A stretch of DNA of 64,000 nt from Clostridiales bacterium (GCA_004554585.1 SFLH01000001.1:124001-188000); one strand, 5' to 3'; positions 49,107-58,504 are shown, counted from the first letter of the stretch. The notes: a model not told the origin generated them from the sequence alone. Program-made: numbers and translations.

Positions 49107-49991
49107 ATGAACCTGAAAAAACTCATCGCCCTGTCTGCCGCTGCGCTGATGTCGGTGTCCCTGCTGGCATCCTGCGGCCAGACCTCCTCCGACCCCGCTC
49201 AGACAGCTGATGCCGCCGGCTCTGGGGAAAAGGCCACCTCCGGAGAGATCACCGTCTACACCGCCCTGGAGGACGAGCAGGTCAGCGCCTATCTGGACGC
49301 CTTCCACAGCGAGTACCCCGACATTACCGTCAACGTGGTCCGGGAGTCCACCGGCATCATCACCGCCAAGCTCCTGGCAGAGAAGGACAACCCCCAGGCG
49401 GACGTGGTGTGGGGCACCGCCGCCTCCTCCATGATGGTCCTGGATGACATGGGTGGCCTGAAGGCCTACGCCCCCGAGGGGGTCGACCGCATCCTGCCCC
49501 AGTTCAAGTCCGACAAGGAAGTACCCACCTGGGTGGGCATCGACGCCTGGGAGACCGCCATCATCGTCAACACCGAGGCCGCCGAAGAGCTGGGCCTGCC
49601 GGAGATCACCTCCTATCAGGACCTGCTGGACCCCGCGCTGAAGGGCCAGATCGTTATGTCCAACCCCAACTCCTCCGGCACCGGTTTCCTCACCGTCTCC
49701 GCCATTCTCCAGCTCATGGGGGAGGAGGAAGGCTGGGCTTACCTGGACGCCCTGGATGAGAACGTGGCCCAGTACGTCCACTCCGGCTCCAAGCCCGCCA
49801 AGATGGCTGCCTCTGGGGAGTGCGCCGTGGGCATCAGCTTCGGCTACGCCGGCCTGAGCCAGAAGGAGAAGGGTGCTCCCGTGGAGGTCATCTTCCCGGA
49901 GGAGGGCTCCGGCTGGGCTGCCGCCAACCGGGACGCCATCCTGGCCTCTTGGATGGAGAAGTACGACGGTAAGTCCGCCCCGGAAGAATAA
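49107..49991 (+). CDS. 2-aminoethylphosphonate-type ABC binding lipoprotein with internal deletion
   Basis: The 294-residue lipoprotein (lipobox LLASC) is of the Fe3+/AEP class of binding proteins (EITVYTALEDEQVSAYLDAFHSEYPDITVNVVRESTGIITAKLLAEKDNPQADVVWG; VNTEAAEELGLPE). Family members run about 340 residues. Here PEEGSGW passes directly into AAANRDAILASWMEKYDGK, the usual C-terminus, so about 50 residues that normally lie between seem absent. No frameshift is seen. Transport may be altered. It heads the operon of ABC transporter, phnW, dehydrogenase and phnX. Confidence 0.85.
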   Translation: MNLKKLIALSAAALMSVSLLASCGQTSSDPAQTADAAGSGEKATSGEITVYTALEDEQVSAYLDAFHSEYPDITVNVVRESTGIITAKLLAEKDNPQADVVWGTAASSMMVLDDMGGLKAYAPEGVDRILPQFKSDKEVPTWVGIDAWETAIIVNTEAAEELGLPEITSYQDLLDPALKGQIVMSNPNSSGTGFLTVSAILQLMGEEEGWAYLDALDENVAQYVHSGSKPAKMAASGECAVGISFGYAGLSQKEKGAPVEVIFPEEGSGWAAANRDAILASWMEKYDGKSAPEE

Positions 49992-50014
49992 ATCTGATCT
50001 GCCCCTGCACCACA

Positions 50015-50043
50015 CAGGCGGCGCCGGGTTCCGGCGCCGCCTG
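50015..50043 (+). repeat. Intercistronic hairpin after the binding-protein gene
   Basis: CAGGCGGCGCCGG-GTT-CCGGCGCCGCCTG, no T-run. It likely protects the upstream mRNA so that the binding protein is made in excess. Confidence 0.75.
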
Positions 50044-50066
50044 CAACAAGGAAAAAGGAGATCATT

Positions 50067-51068
50067 ATGGCATTTTTAGAAATTCGAAACATTCAAAAGG
50101 TCTTTGACCAACAGACCGCCCTGCGGGACGTCTCCCTGCAGATCGAAAAGGGGGAGCTCATCAGCATCCTCGGTCCCTCTGGCTGCGGCAAAACCACCCT
50201 GCTGCGCATCATCGCCGGCTTGGAGACTCCCACCTCCGGCAGCGTTTGCATCGGCGGCAAGGACTGCACTACCCTGCCCCCTGCCAAGCGCAACTTCGGC
50301 ATTGTCTTTCAGTCCTACGCTCTCTTCCCCCACATGACGGTGGAGCAGAACATCCTCTTTGGCCTCAACGAGCAGAAGGGGCTCAGCCGCCAGGAGCGCC
50401 TGGCCCGCTGCCATGAGGTCCTGGAGATGGTGGGGCTGTGGGAACACCGGAAAAAGTATCCCGCCCAGATGTCCGGCGGCCAGCAGCAGCGCACCGCACT
50501 GGCCCGGGCCATCTCCCTCAAGCCCTCCTACCTGCTGCTGGACGAGCCCCTGTCCGCCCTGGACGCCAAGGTGCGGGCCAAGCTCCGGGCGGAGATCCGC
50601 CACATCCAGCGCCAGCTGGGCATCACCACCATCATGGTCACCCACGACCAGGAGGAGGCCCTGACCATGGCCGACCGGATCGTGGTCATGAACAACGCCG
50701 TGGTGGAGCAGGTGGGCACCCCCCAGGAGATCTACCACCACCCCAAGACCGCCTTCGTGGCCAACTTCATCGGCACCATGAACCTGTACCGCCGGGAGGA
50801 CGGCACCTATGGTGTGCGCCCGGAGAGCATCTCCATCTCCAAGCAGAAGCAGACCCAGGAGATGGAGAACTGGCAAGGTAAGATCACCCAGGTGGAGTTC
50901 CGGGGACCCCTGACCCGGGTTTATGGCCAGCTGGACAACCAGGAGCCCATCTGTGTGGACGTGGCCTCGGAAAAAGCCATCAGCCTGTGCCTGCACCCGG
51001 AGGATGAGATCTACTTCCACATCCCCAAGGCCGGCATCATCCGCTACCCCGCCCAGGAGGTCGTCTGA
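50067..51068 (+). CDS. ABC transporter ATP-binding protein of the phosphonate operon
   Basis: The 333-residue protein has Walker A GPSGCGKTTLLRIIAGLE, signature MSGGQQQRTALARAIS and Walker B YLLLDEPLSALDAK, plus a C-terminal TOBE-like domain (about 240-333). It is of the PotA/FbpC/PhnT class. It adjoins the permease gene (ATG one base after the stop). The substrate is inferred from phnW and phnX. Confidence 0.92.
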   Translation: MAFLEIRNIQKVFDQQTALRDVSLQIEKGELISILGPSGCGKTTLLRIIAGLETPTSGSVCIGGKDCTTLPPAKRNFGIVFQSYALFPHMTVEQNILFGLNEQKGLSRQERLARCHEVLEMVGLWEHRKKYPAQMSGGQQQRTALARAISLKPSYLLLDEPLSALDAKVRAKLRAEIRHIQRQLGITTIMVTHDQEEALTMADRIVVMNNAVVEQVGTPQEIYHHPKTAFVANFIGTMNLYRREDGTYGVRPESISISKQKQTQEMENWQGKITQVEFRGPLTRVYGQLDNQEPICVDVASEKAISLCLHPEDEIYFHIPKAGIIRYPAQEVV

Positions 51069-51069
51069 T

Positions 51070-52773
51070 ATGCCGCGCCAGCAAACCCTGTCTGCCCCCT
51101 TCCTGGCCCGGCGGAAGGCACTGGGCCCGCCACGGCCCGCCACCCTGGGCATGGGGGTGATGACGGTCTTTTACGCCGTCGTGCTTCTTCTCCCTCTGTA
51201 CAGCCTCTTTTCCAAGGCCTTCCTCAACCCCGACGGCTCCTTTGCCGGCCTGGCCAATTACGTCGAGTATTTCTCGACCCCCGCCCTGTCGGTCTCCATT
51301 CGTAACACCGTGGTGGTGTCGGTGGTCTCCGCCCTGCTGGGCACCGCCCTGGGCTTTGCCTATGCCTATGGCATCACCCGCACCCAGATTCGGGGGAAGG
51401 TCTTCTTCCGCTACGTTGCCCTAATCCCTCTCTTCCTGCCCACAGTGGTCCACGGGCTGAGCCTCATCTATCTCTTTGGCAACCAGGGCATCCTCACCAA
51501 CCTGGGCTGGGACATCGGCCTGTACGGCAGAACGGGTATCATCCTCTCGGAGATCATCTACACCTTCCCCCAGTCCTTCCTCATGTTCTACATCTCCCTG
51601 AACTACGCCGACGGGCGGCTGTACGAGGCGGCGGACACCATGGGCTGCGGCGCACTGAAAAAGTTCCGTCAAATCACCATCCCTTCTGTGCGCTATACCC
51701 TCATCAACTCCCTCTTCGTCTGCTTCACCCTGGCCTTCACCGACTTTGGTGCCCCCAAGGTATTGGGCGGCAGCTACAACGTGCTGGCCACAGACATCTA
51801 CAAGCAGGTAGCCGGGCAGTTCGACATGAACATGGGGGCTGTGGTGGGCACCCTTCTGCTCCTCCCCGCCATTGTCAGCTTTGCTGTGGACCGGATCACC
51901 GCCCGGCAGAACAACGGGACCATCAGCGCCAAGGCCAGCGCCCTGCGGGTAAAGCCCAACGCCCTGCGGGACGGGATCTTCTTCCTGCTGTGCACCCTGG
52001 TGGCCCTGTGCATGCTGGCCCTGGTGGCCGTGCTCTTCCTGGGCGCCTTCACCACCTACTACCCCTACGATCTGTCCTTCACCCTGGAGAACTTCTCTTT
52101 CAACCAGTCCACCGGCGGCTTCCAGAGCTACCTCAACTCCATCTGGATGAGCCTGCTCACCGCCGTGCTAGGCACCGCCTTCGTCTTTGTCTATGCCTGC
52201 CTCATCGAGCGCAGCAAGTGCGCCGGCGGCCTGAAGCAGGCCGGCAAACTTCTCTCCTCCCTGCCCCTGGCGCTGCCGGGCATGGTCATCGGCCTGAGCT
52301 TTATCTTTTTCTTCAATCACAAGGACAATCCCCTCAACTTCATCTACGGCACTGTCCTCATTCTGGTTCTGGCCAACCTGATCCACTTCTACTCCGTCCC
52401 CTTCGTCACCGCCAGCAGTGCCCTGAAAAAGCTGGACCGGGAGTATGAAAATGTGTCCGAGAGCATGCGGGTGCCCCCCTGGAAGACCTTCCTGCGGGTG
52501 ACCGTCCCCCTGTCCCTGCCGGCGATCCTGGAGATTTTCCTCTACTACTTCATGAACTCCATGGTCACCGTCTCGGCGGTGGTCTTCCTCTACAGCGCCA
52601 AGTTCAAGATTGCCTCCATCGCCATCACCCACATGGAGGAGGCCGGCGACTTTGCCCAGGCAGCGGCCATGAGCCTGCTGATCCTGCTGGTCAACGTGGT
52701 GGCCAGAGGCCTGTACGAGCTGCTGGTGGCCAAGCTCCACGCCCGCAGCCGTGCCCGGGCCGTCCAGAATTGA
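51070..52773 (+). CDS. Fused two-domain ABC permease of the phosphonate operon
   Basis: The 567-residue protein carries two binding-protein-dependent permease domains with about 12 helices in all. EAA loops lie near residue 205 (YEAADTMGCGALKKFRQITIPSV) and 480 (ENVSESMRVPPWKTFLRVTVPLS). Single-chain fusions are typical of FbpB/ThiP/PhnU-V-like transporters, where one polypeptide replaces two permeases. The start overlaps the preceding stop region. Confidence 0.9.
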   Translation: MPRQQTLSAPFLARRKALGPPRPATLGMGVMTVFYAVVLLLPLYSLFSKAFLNPDGSFAGLANYVEYFSTPALSVSIRNTVVVSVVSALLGTALGFAYAYGITRTQIRGKVFFRYVALIPLFLPTVVHGLSLIYLFGNQGILTNLGWDIGLYGRTGIILSEIIYTFPQSFLMFYISLNYADGRLYEAADTMGCGALKKFRQITIPSVRYTLINSLFVCFTLAFTDFGAPKVLGGSYNVLATDIYKQVAGQFDMNMGAVVGTLLLLPAIVSFAVDRITARQNNGTISAKASALRVKPNALRDGIFFLLCTLVALCMLALVAVLFLGAFTTYYPYDLSFTLENFSFNQSTGGFQSYLNSIWMSLLTAVLGTAFVFVYACLIERSKCAGGLKQAGKLLSSLPLALPGMVIGLSFIFFFNHKDNPLNFIYGTVLILVLANLIHFYSVPFVTASSALKKLDREYENVSESMRVPPWKTFLRVTVPLSLPAILEIFLYYFMNSMVTVSAVVFLYSAKFKIASIAITHMEEAGDFAQAAAMSLLILLVNVVARGLYELLVAKLHARSRARAVQN

Positions 52774-52803
52774 GTGTTTTTCCAGAAAGGAGTCTGTTTT
52801 GTG

Positions 52804-53910
52804 ATGTTGGAACACATCCCCGAAAATCCCTATCTTCTCCTCACCCCCGGTCCCCTGTCCACCTCCAAAGGCGTCCGCGCCGCCATGCTGCGGGACTGGT
52901 GCACCTGGGACGAGGACTATAACCAAGGCGTGGTCCAGGACATCCGCCGCCGTCTGGTAACCCTGGCCACAGAAAACCCAACCGGCTACACCGCCGTGCT
53001 GATGCAGGGCAGCGGTTCCTTTGGGGTAGAGGCCTGCCTGGGCACCGCCGTTTCCCCGAAGGACAAGGTGCTCATCCTGGCCAACGGGGCCTATGGCCTG
53101 CGCATGGCCCAGTTCCTGCAAACCATGGGCCGCCCCTATACCCTGCTGCAGTTCCCCGAGACCGTCCAGCCGGACGTGGCTGCTCTCACCGCTGCCCTAG
53201 AACAGGACCCCGCCATCACCCACGTGGCCATGGTCCACTGCGAGACCACCACTGGCATCCTCAACCCCATCGAGGACCTGGCCGCCTGCGCCAAATCCTT
53301 TGGCAAGACGGTGATGGTGGACGCCATGAGCTCCTTTGGCGGCATTCCCCTGGCCATGGACCGCCTGGGCATCGACTTTTTGGTGAGCTCTGCCAACAAG
53401 TGCATCCAGGGGGTGCCGGGCTTCTCCTTCGTCCTGGCCCGGGAGGACCTGCTGGCCCAGTGCCAGGGCAACGCCCACTCCCACAGCCTGGACCTCTACG
53501 ACCAGTGGAAGACCATGGCCCCCACCGGCAAGTGGCGCTTCACCTCCCCCACCCACGTGGTGCGGGCCTTCCAGCAGGCCCTAGTGGAACTGGAGCAGGA
53601 GGGAGGCGTCGCCGCCCGCCACGCCCGCTACCAAGAGAACCAGCGGCTGCTCAGCCAGGGGATGGCCAGCCTGGGCTTTCTCCCTCTGCTGCCGGAGGCC
53701 TGCCAGTCCCCCATCATCACTTCCTTCCGATATCCCACCCCAGACTTTGACTTTTTGTCCTTCTATCAGCGCATGAAGCAGCGTGGCTTCGTGCTCTATC
53801 CCGGCAAGATCTCCCAGGCGGACACCTTCCGCATCGGCAACATCGGCCAGGTGTTCCCCCAGGATATCCATACCCTCATCCATACCATTCGAGACATTAA
53901 GGAGATGTAA
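52804..53910 (+). CDS. phnW: 2-aminoethylphosphonate--pyruvate aminotransferase
   Basis: The 368-residue fold-type I PLP enzyme moves the amino group of 2-aminoethylphosphonate to pyruvate, giving phosphonoacetaldehyde and alanine. Landmarks are YLLLTPGPLSTSKGVRAAML, CTWDEDYN and the PLP Lys in VSSANKCIQGVPGFSF. GGAG lies 8-11 bases before GTG 52801/ATG 52804; either start is possible. PhnX, two genes on, uses its product. Confidence 0.94.
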   Translation: MLEHIPENPYLLLTPGPLSTSKGVRAAMLRDWCTWDEDYNQGVVQDIRRRLVTLATENPTGYTAVLMQGSGSFGVEACLGTAVSPKDKVLILANGAYGLRMAQFLQTMGRPYTLLQFPETVQPDVAALTAALEQDPAITHVAMVHCETTTGILNPIEDLAACAKSFGKTVMVDAMSSFGGIPLAMDRLGIDFLVSSANKCIQGVPGFSFVLAREDLLAQCQGNAHSHSLDLYDQWKTMAPTGKWRFTSPTHVVRAFQQALVELEQEGGVAARHARYQENQRLLSQGMASLGFLPLLPEACQSPIITSFRYPTPDFDFLSFYQRMKQRGFVLYPGKISQADTFRIGNIGQVFPQDIHTLIHTIRDIKEM

Positions 53911-53914
53911 CAAC

Positions 53915-55075
53915 ATGAAAGTATTCTGCCTTGGCGCCGCCGGCCGCATCAGCCGGGAAGCTGTTCTGGACCTGGTCCAGCACGGGTCCTTTGACACCAT
54001 CACCATCGGGGACTACAACTACGAGGAAGCCTGCAAAGTGGCCCAGTGGCTCAACGACAGCCGGGTCAACGTGGTTAAAATCGACGTAAACCAAGTCGAG
54101 GAGGCCGCCGCCCTGATGAGAGGCTATGACGTGGTCATGGACGGCACCCAGATCACCCTCAACGGCAAGTCCACCGAGTGCATTGCCAAGGCCGGCTGCC
54201 ATGGGGTCAACCTCAACGGCTTCGGCGAGGAGAACCAGTGGGACGACCTGTTCCGGCAGGCAGGCAAGACCTGCGTGCCTGGCTTTGGCATGACCCCCGG
54301 CACCACCCAGATGATGGCCATGCACCTGGCCAACCAGCTGGACACCGTGGAGGAGGTCTACGTCTCCCACGGCTCCTTCCGGCCCATCGCCTTCTCCAAG
54401 TCCATCACTGAGACCACCACCTATGAGTACGACCCCGCCCTGCCCAGCCGGGTGGTCTTTGAGGATGGCAAGTTCCTCCAGGTGCCCCCCTTCGCCCGGC
54501 CCCGAAAGGTCCTGCTGCCTGAGCCCTATGGGGAGACCGTGCAGTACATCATCCCCCACTCCGAGACCGTCACCCTGGCCAAAGCCCTAAAGGACAAGGG
54601 CGTGCGGCTGATCGAGGTCCGGGGCACCTGGCCCATGCAGAACATGAACCTAGTCCGGGGCCTGTATGACTACGGCATTCTGAAAAATCCCATGGTGAAG
54701 GTAGGCGAGACCGAGGTGGGTCTGATGACCCTCATCGGGGACTATCTGGTAGACAGCGAGCAGGGCAAGCATACCGACCTGTACGGCTACGCGCTGCACA
54801 TCGAGGTCATCGGCACCAAGAACGGCCAGCGCAAGCAGGGCATTCTCTACCACACCCACCCCGCCTCCGACGGCAGTGTCCCCGGCTGGGAAGGTCTGCG
54901 GGCGTACACCCGGAACGTAGCCATTCCTCTGGCCATCGCCGCCGAGCAGCTGGCCAAGGGCGCCGTGAAGCAGACGGGCATCCTGATCCCCGAAGAGGCC
55001 TTCCAGCCCCAGGTCATCTTTGACGAGCTGGCCAAGCGGGAGATCTACATGCACGAGTCCTGGACCGAGCTGTAA
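53915..55075 (+). CDS. Saccharopine-dehydrogenase-like oxidoreductase in the phosphonate operon
   Basis: The 386-residue protein has an N-terminal Rossmann fold (MKVFCLGAAGRISREAVLDLVQ; DYNYEEACKVAQWL) and a saccharopine dehydrogenase-type C-terminal domain (VPGFGMTPGTTQMMAMHLANQLDTVEEVYVSHGSFRPIAFS). Enzymes of this class make or cleave C-N bonds of secondary amines with NAD(P). It is wedged between phnW (4 bases) and phnX (11 bases). I know no such step in the PhnW-PhnX pathway. It may convert an N-substituted aminophosphonate to 2-aminoethylphosphonate, which is speculation. Confidence 0.8.
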   Translation: MKVFCLGAAGRISREAVLDLVQHGSFDTITIGDYNYEEACKVAQWLNDSRVNVVKIDVNQVEEAAALMRGYDVVMDGTQITLNGKSTECIAKAGCHGVNLNGFGEENQWDDLFRQAGKTCVPGFGMTPGTTQMMAMHLANQLDTVEEVYVSHGSFRPIAFSKSITETTTYEYDPALPSRVVFEDGKFLQVPPFARPRKVLLPEPYGETVQYIIPHSETVTLAKALKDKGVRLIEVRGTWPMQNMNLVRGLYDYGILKNPMVKVGETEVGLMTLIGDYLVDSEQGKHTDLYGYALHIEVIGTKNGQRKQGILYHTHPASDGSVPGWEGLRAYTRNVAIPLAIAAEQLAKGAVKQTGILIPEEAFQPQVIFDELAKREIYMHESWTEL

Positions 55076-55086
55076 GGAGGCGCACC

Positions 55087-55872
55087 ATGGCAAAGATCGA
55101 AGCGGTTATCCTGGACTGGGCAGGCACTGCGGTGGACTTCGGCTCCCAGGCGCCGGTGCAGGCCTTTGTGGAGAGCTTCCGCCAGTTCGGCATCACCCCC
55201 ACCCCCGAAGAGGTGCGCACCCCCATGGGCATGCTCAAGTGGGACCACATCCACACCATGATGCAGATGCCCCGCATCCGCCAGGCCTGGCAGGAGGTCC
55301 ACGGCAGCCCCTGGACCCTGGGAGACGTGGAGGCAGTCTACCGCACCAGCGAACGGGCAATTTTGAAAATTTTGAAAGACTACGCCACGCCCAAGCCCTA
55401 TGTCCTTGAGGCCGTCCAGCGGCTCCGGCAGCGAGGGATCAAGATCGGCTCCACCACCGGCTACACCGATGAGATGATGGCCATTGTGGCCCCGGCGGCC
55501 CAGGCCCAGGGCTATGCCCCCGACGCCATGTTCACCCCGGACACCGTCCGAGGTAAGGGGCGCCCCTGGCCTTACATGGTCTTCCGCAACCTGGAGGCCC
55601 TGGGGGTCTCCTCCACCGCTGCCGCTCTGAAAATCGGCGACACCGCCGCAGACATCGCAGAGGGCAAAGCCGCTGGCCTGCTCTCTGTGGGTGTAGTTGA
55701 GGGCAGCTCTATCATGGGGTTGTCCCAAGAGGAGTACGAAGCCCTCTCCCCCGAGGAACAGGATGCTTGCAAGGCAAAGGTCCACCATCGGTACGAAGAA
55801 CTGGGGGCCGACTTCATCCTGGAAAATATGAGCGAGCTGGATGACCTCATTTTTGATCTGGAACACCGGTAA
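55087..55872 (+). CDS. phnX: Phosphonoacetaldehyde hydrolase
   Basis: The 261-residue HAD-superfamily enzyme cleaves the C-P bond of phosphonoacetaldehyde to acetaldehyde and phosphate. The nucleophile Asp is in VILDWAGTAVDFGS, the Schiff-base Lys in MGMLKWDHI, and the Mg site in LKIGDTAADI. GGAGG precedes the ATG. It is the last gene of the operon and a terminator follows. Confidence 0.95.
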   Translation: MAKIEAVILDWAGTAVDFGSQAPVQAFVESFRQFGITPTPEEVRTPMGMLKWDHIHTMMQMPRIRQAWQEVHGSPWTLGDVEAVYRTSERAILKILKDYATPKPYVLEAVQRLRQRGIKIGSTTGYTDEMMAIVAPAAQAQGYAPDAMFTPDTVRGKGRPWPYMVFRNLEALGVSSTAAALKIGDTAADIAEGKAAGLLSVGVVEGSSIMGLSQEEYEALSPEEQDACKAKVHHRYEELGADFILENMSELDDLIFDLEHR

Positions 55873-55888
55873 CCCACGTTCCCCCAGC

Positions 55889-55927
55889 GGTGAAAAGCGT
55901 CCCTCCTGGCAGGAGGGACGCTTTTTT
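55889..55927. terminator. Terminator after phnX (also usable by the feo operon)
   Basis: AAGCGTCCCTCCTG and its complement; T6 on +, T4 on -. Confidence 0.88.
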
Positions 55928-55937
55928 GTGGGGACGA

Positions 55938-56105
55938 TTATCGATGGGTCTGGCAGCCGCAGCCGCCGGAGTGCTTCTGGCTGCCGCAGGCGCAGCCGTC
56001 CGGGCAGCCGATGCAGGTTCTGCCGCTCTTTTTGGCTTTGTAGACATACCGGCCGGCCGCGGCGACAGCGAGAGCCACGATGCAGATGACAATGAAATCG
56101 ATCAT
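55938..56105 (-). CDS. FeoB-associated Cys-rich membrane protein
   Basis: The 55-residue protein has one N-terminal helix (IDFIVICIVALAVAAAGRYVY) and a cytoplasmic tail with Cys/Gly motifs (CIGCPDGCACGSQKHSGGCGCQTH). This matches the FeoB_associated family found 3' of feoB in Firmicutes, which may take the place of FeoC or hand over iron. GGAGGAACAAG precedes ATG 56105. Confidence 0.88.
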   Translation of the reverse strand: MIDFIVICIVALAVAAAGRYVYKAKKSGRTCIGCPDGCACGSQKHSGGCGCQTHR

Positions 56106-56147
56106 ATCTTGTTCCTCCAATCTTTCCCGCTGTCTCAGGCAGCGGTG

Positions 56148-58181
56148 TTACTTCGCCCCGCTCAGGGCATATTCTGCCGCAATGTTCCGGTTGGCCCGCA
56201 CGCACAGCCAGGTCACAATGGCCGCCATCACCAGCACAGCCGCCAGGCCGGGCAGGAAGCCGGCACCCACCGCGCCGGTGGTGACCAGGGTGCCCACCTG
56301 ATAGACCAGGAAGCCCACGGTGTAACCGGTGCACAGCTGCAGGCCGATGCCGCCCCACAGCCACTTCTTGCTCTTCATCTCCGAGTTCATGGCGCCGATG
56401 GCCGCAAAGCACGGCGGGGTGTAGAGGTTGAACATTAGGTAAGCCAGGGCTGCCACCTTGGTGACGGCAATGATGCCCGCCACCTCGGCGCCGGAGCCCT
56501 CCAGCATGGCCAGCTCGTCGGTGTCGATGAAGTTCTCCAGGCCCACGAAGCACACAGCCAGGGTGCCCACCACGTTCTCCTTGGCGATGAACCCGGTGAC
56601 CGCGGCAGCGGCCAGCTGCCAGGACAGCACCCCCACAATGGGCACCAGCAGGTAGGCAAAGGGCCCGGCGATGGAGGCCAGGATGGAGCTGTCCGCCGTC
56701 TCGGCCACCTGGAAGCTCCAGTTGAAGGTCTGCATGATCTGCACAACGGTGTTGCACAGCAGGATGATGGTTGCGGCCTTCACGATGTAAGCCCAGCCAC
56801 GGGCGCACATGGCCTTGAAAGCAAACCACAGGGAGGGAGCCTTGTACTCAGGCAGCTCGATGATGAAGAAGGATTTTCTGGCCTTGTAGCCGGCGATCTT
56901 GTTCACCAGCAGGGCCCCCAGGAAGATCAAGACCACACCAGTAGCATACATGAGAAAACTCACCCAGCCTGCGTCATCGAAGAAGGCACCGGCAAACAGA
57001 GCAATGACGGGAATCTTGGCCCCGCAAGGCATGAAGGGGGTGAGCATGGCGGTGGCCCGGCGCTCCCGCTCGTTGCGGATGGTGCGGCTGGCCATAACAC
57101 CGGGGATGGCACAACCGGTGCCGATGACAAAGGGAATGACCGACTTGCCGGACAAGCCCACTTTCTTGAAAATGGGGTCCAGCACCACAGACACCCGGGA
57201 CATGTAACCGCAGTCCTCCAAGAGGGCGATGAGGAAGTACATCACCATCACCAGGGGCAAAAAGCCCACCACAGCACCCACGCCGCCGATGATGCCATCG
57301 GCCAGCAGGGCGGTCAGCAGGGGATTTGCCCCCGCCAGGGCCTCGGTCACGGACTCCTGCAGGCCTTCGATCAAAGTCACCAGGCCGGGGATGGTGGTGC
57401 CGTTGGCAAGCTCCAGTCCATCGGCGATCCAGGGGCCCACCCACACCTGGGAGATCTGGAAGACCAGGAACATCACCCCGGCGAAAATCGGGATACCCAG
57501 CAGAGGGTGGGCCAGGATGGCGTCGATTTTGTCGCTGGTGCCGGTCTGCTTGGTCAGCACCTTCCGCTGCTCCACCTGGCTCACCAGGCCGTTGACGAAG
57601 TCAAAGCGCTTGCGGTCGGCCTGCTCCACGGCCTGCTTGTCGGTCAGGTCGATCTCCCCCTGGGTGTAGGGGGCCTTCTGGCCCTTGCCCTTCTGGGCCA
57701 GGGCGGCCTCCACCACGTTTTTCAGGCCAGCGGCGGAGGTGGACACCGTCTCCACCACCGGGCAGCCCAGCTTCTGGGCCAGGGCAGCGGTGTCGATCTT
57801 GGTCTCTTTTTTGGCGTTCAGGTCGCTCTTGTTCAGGGCTACCACCACGGGGATGCCCAGCTCCAGCAGCTGGGTGGTGAAGAAGAGGCTGCGGCTGAGG
57901 TTGGTGGCGTCGACGATGTTGACGATCACGTCCGGCTTCTCGTGCTTCACGTAAGCGCTGGTGATGCTCTCCTCCGAGGTGAAGGGGGACATGGAATAGG
58001 CGCCAGGCAGGTCCACCGCAAGGAGTGCTTCTCCCCCGCTATGGTAGGCCTGTTTGATGGGGTGTTCCTTTTTCTCCACCGTCACCCCGGCCCAGTTACC
58101 CACCTTTTCGTTGCGCCCGGTCAGGGCGTTGTACATGGTGGTCTTGCCGGAGTTCGGGTTGCCCGTTAAGGCAATTCTCAT
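56148..58181 (-). CDS. feoB: Ferrous iron transporter B
   Basis: The 677-residue protein has a cytoplasmic GTPase domain (G1 GNPNSGKTT, G3 VDLPGAYS, G4 NKSD) and a membrane part with the paired Gate motifs (IGTGCAIPGVMASRTI; PPCFAAIGAMNSE). It imports Fe2+. feoA lies 110 bases upstream. It is located inside the dpaA intervening element. Confidence 0.96.
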   Translation of the reverse strand: MRIALTGNPNSGKTTMYNALTGRNEKVGNWAGVTVEKKEHPIKQAYHSGGEALLAVDLPGAYSMSPFTSEESITSAYVKHEKPDVIVNIVDATNLSRSLFFTTQLLELGIPVVVALNKSDLNAKKETKIDTAALAQKLGCPVVETVSTSAAGLKNVVEAALAQKGKGQKAPYTQGEIDLTDKQAVEQADRKRFDFVNGLVSQVEQRKVLTKQTGTSDKIDAILAHPLLGIPIFAGVMFLVFQISQVWVGPWIADGLELANGTTIPGLVTLIEGLQESVTEALAGANPLLTALLADGIIGGVGAVVGFLPLVMVMYFLIALLEDCGYMSRVSVVLDPIFKKVGLSGKSVIPFVIGTGCAIPGVMASRTIRNERERRATAMLTPFMPCGAKIPVIALFAGAFFDDAGWVSFLMYATGVVLIFLGALLVNKIAGYKARKSFFIIELPEYKAPSLWFAFKAMCARGWAYIVKAATIILLCNTVVQIMQTFNWSFQVAETADSSILASIAGPFAYLLVPIVGVLSWQLAAAAVTGFIAKENVVGTLAVCFVGLENFIDTDELAMLEGSGAEVAGIIAVTKVAALAYLMFNLYTPPCFAAIGAMNSEMKSKKWLWGGIGLQLCTGYTVGFLVYQVGTLVTTGAVGAGFLPGLAAVLVMAAIVTWLCVRANRNIAAEYALSGAK

Positions 58182-58291
58182 AGTAGTTCCTCCTCTGTCT
58201 GTCGGTCTCTCAAACGCTATTACAAAACGCCCACAAGTTACCCTATGCTAACACCAGGGCGCAGTAATCCCCTGCCAAATCCCGGCGGGAC

Positions 58292-58504
58292 CTAGATGGA
58301 AATGGCCACCGCCAGGCATTGGTCGATATTGTATCTGCCGTCCTTGATGGAGACTACACAGCCTCCCCTGCGGCGGGCCACCACGGTGATGGGTTCCCCC
58401 TCGTAGCAGCCCAGGGAGAACAGGAAGGCGTTGAGCTCCTCATCGTCGGTTTCGATCCCCTGGATGATGTATTCCTTTCCCTCCATGGCTTCTGCCAGTG
58501 TCAT
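58292..58504 (-). CDS. feoA: Ferrous iron transport protein A
   Basis: The 70-residue SH3-like protein (MTLAEAMEGKEYIIQGIETDDEELNAFLFSLGCYEGEPITVVARRRGGCVVSIKDGRYNID) modulates FeoB. ATG 58504 begins the conserved domain; a longer frame is not conserved. Its promoter and an inverted repeat lie upstream. Confidence 0.9.
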   Translation of the reverse strand: MTLAEAMEGKEYIIQGIETDDEELNAFLFSLGCYEGEPITVVARRRGGCVVSIKDGRYNIDQCLAVAISI

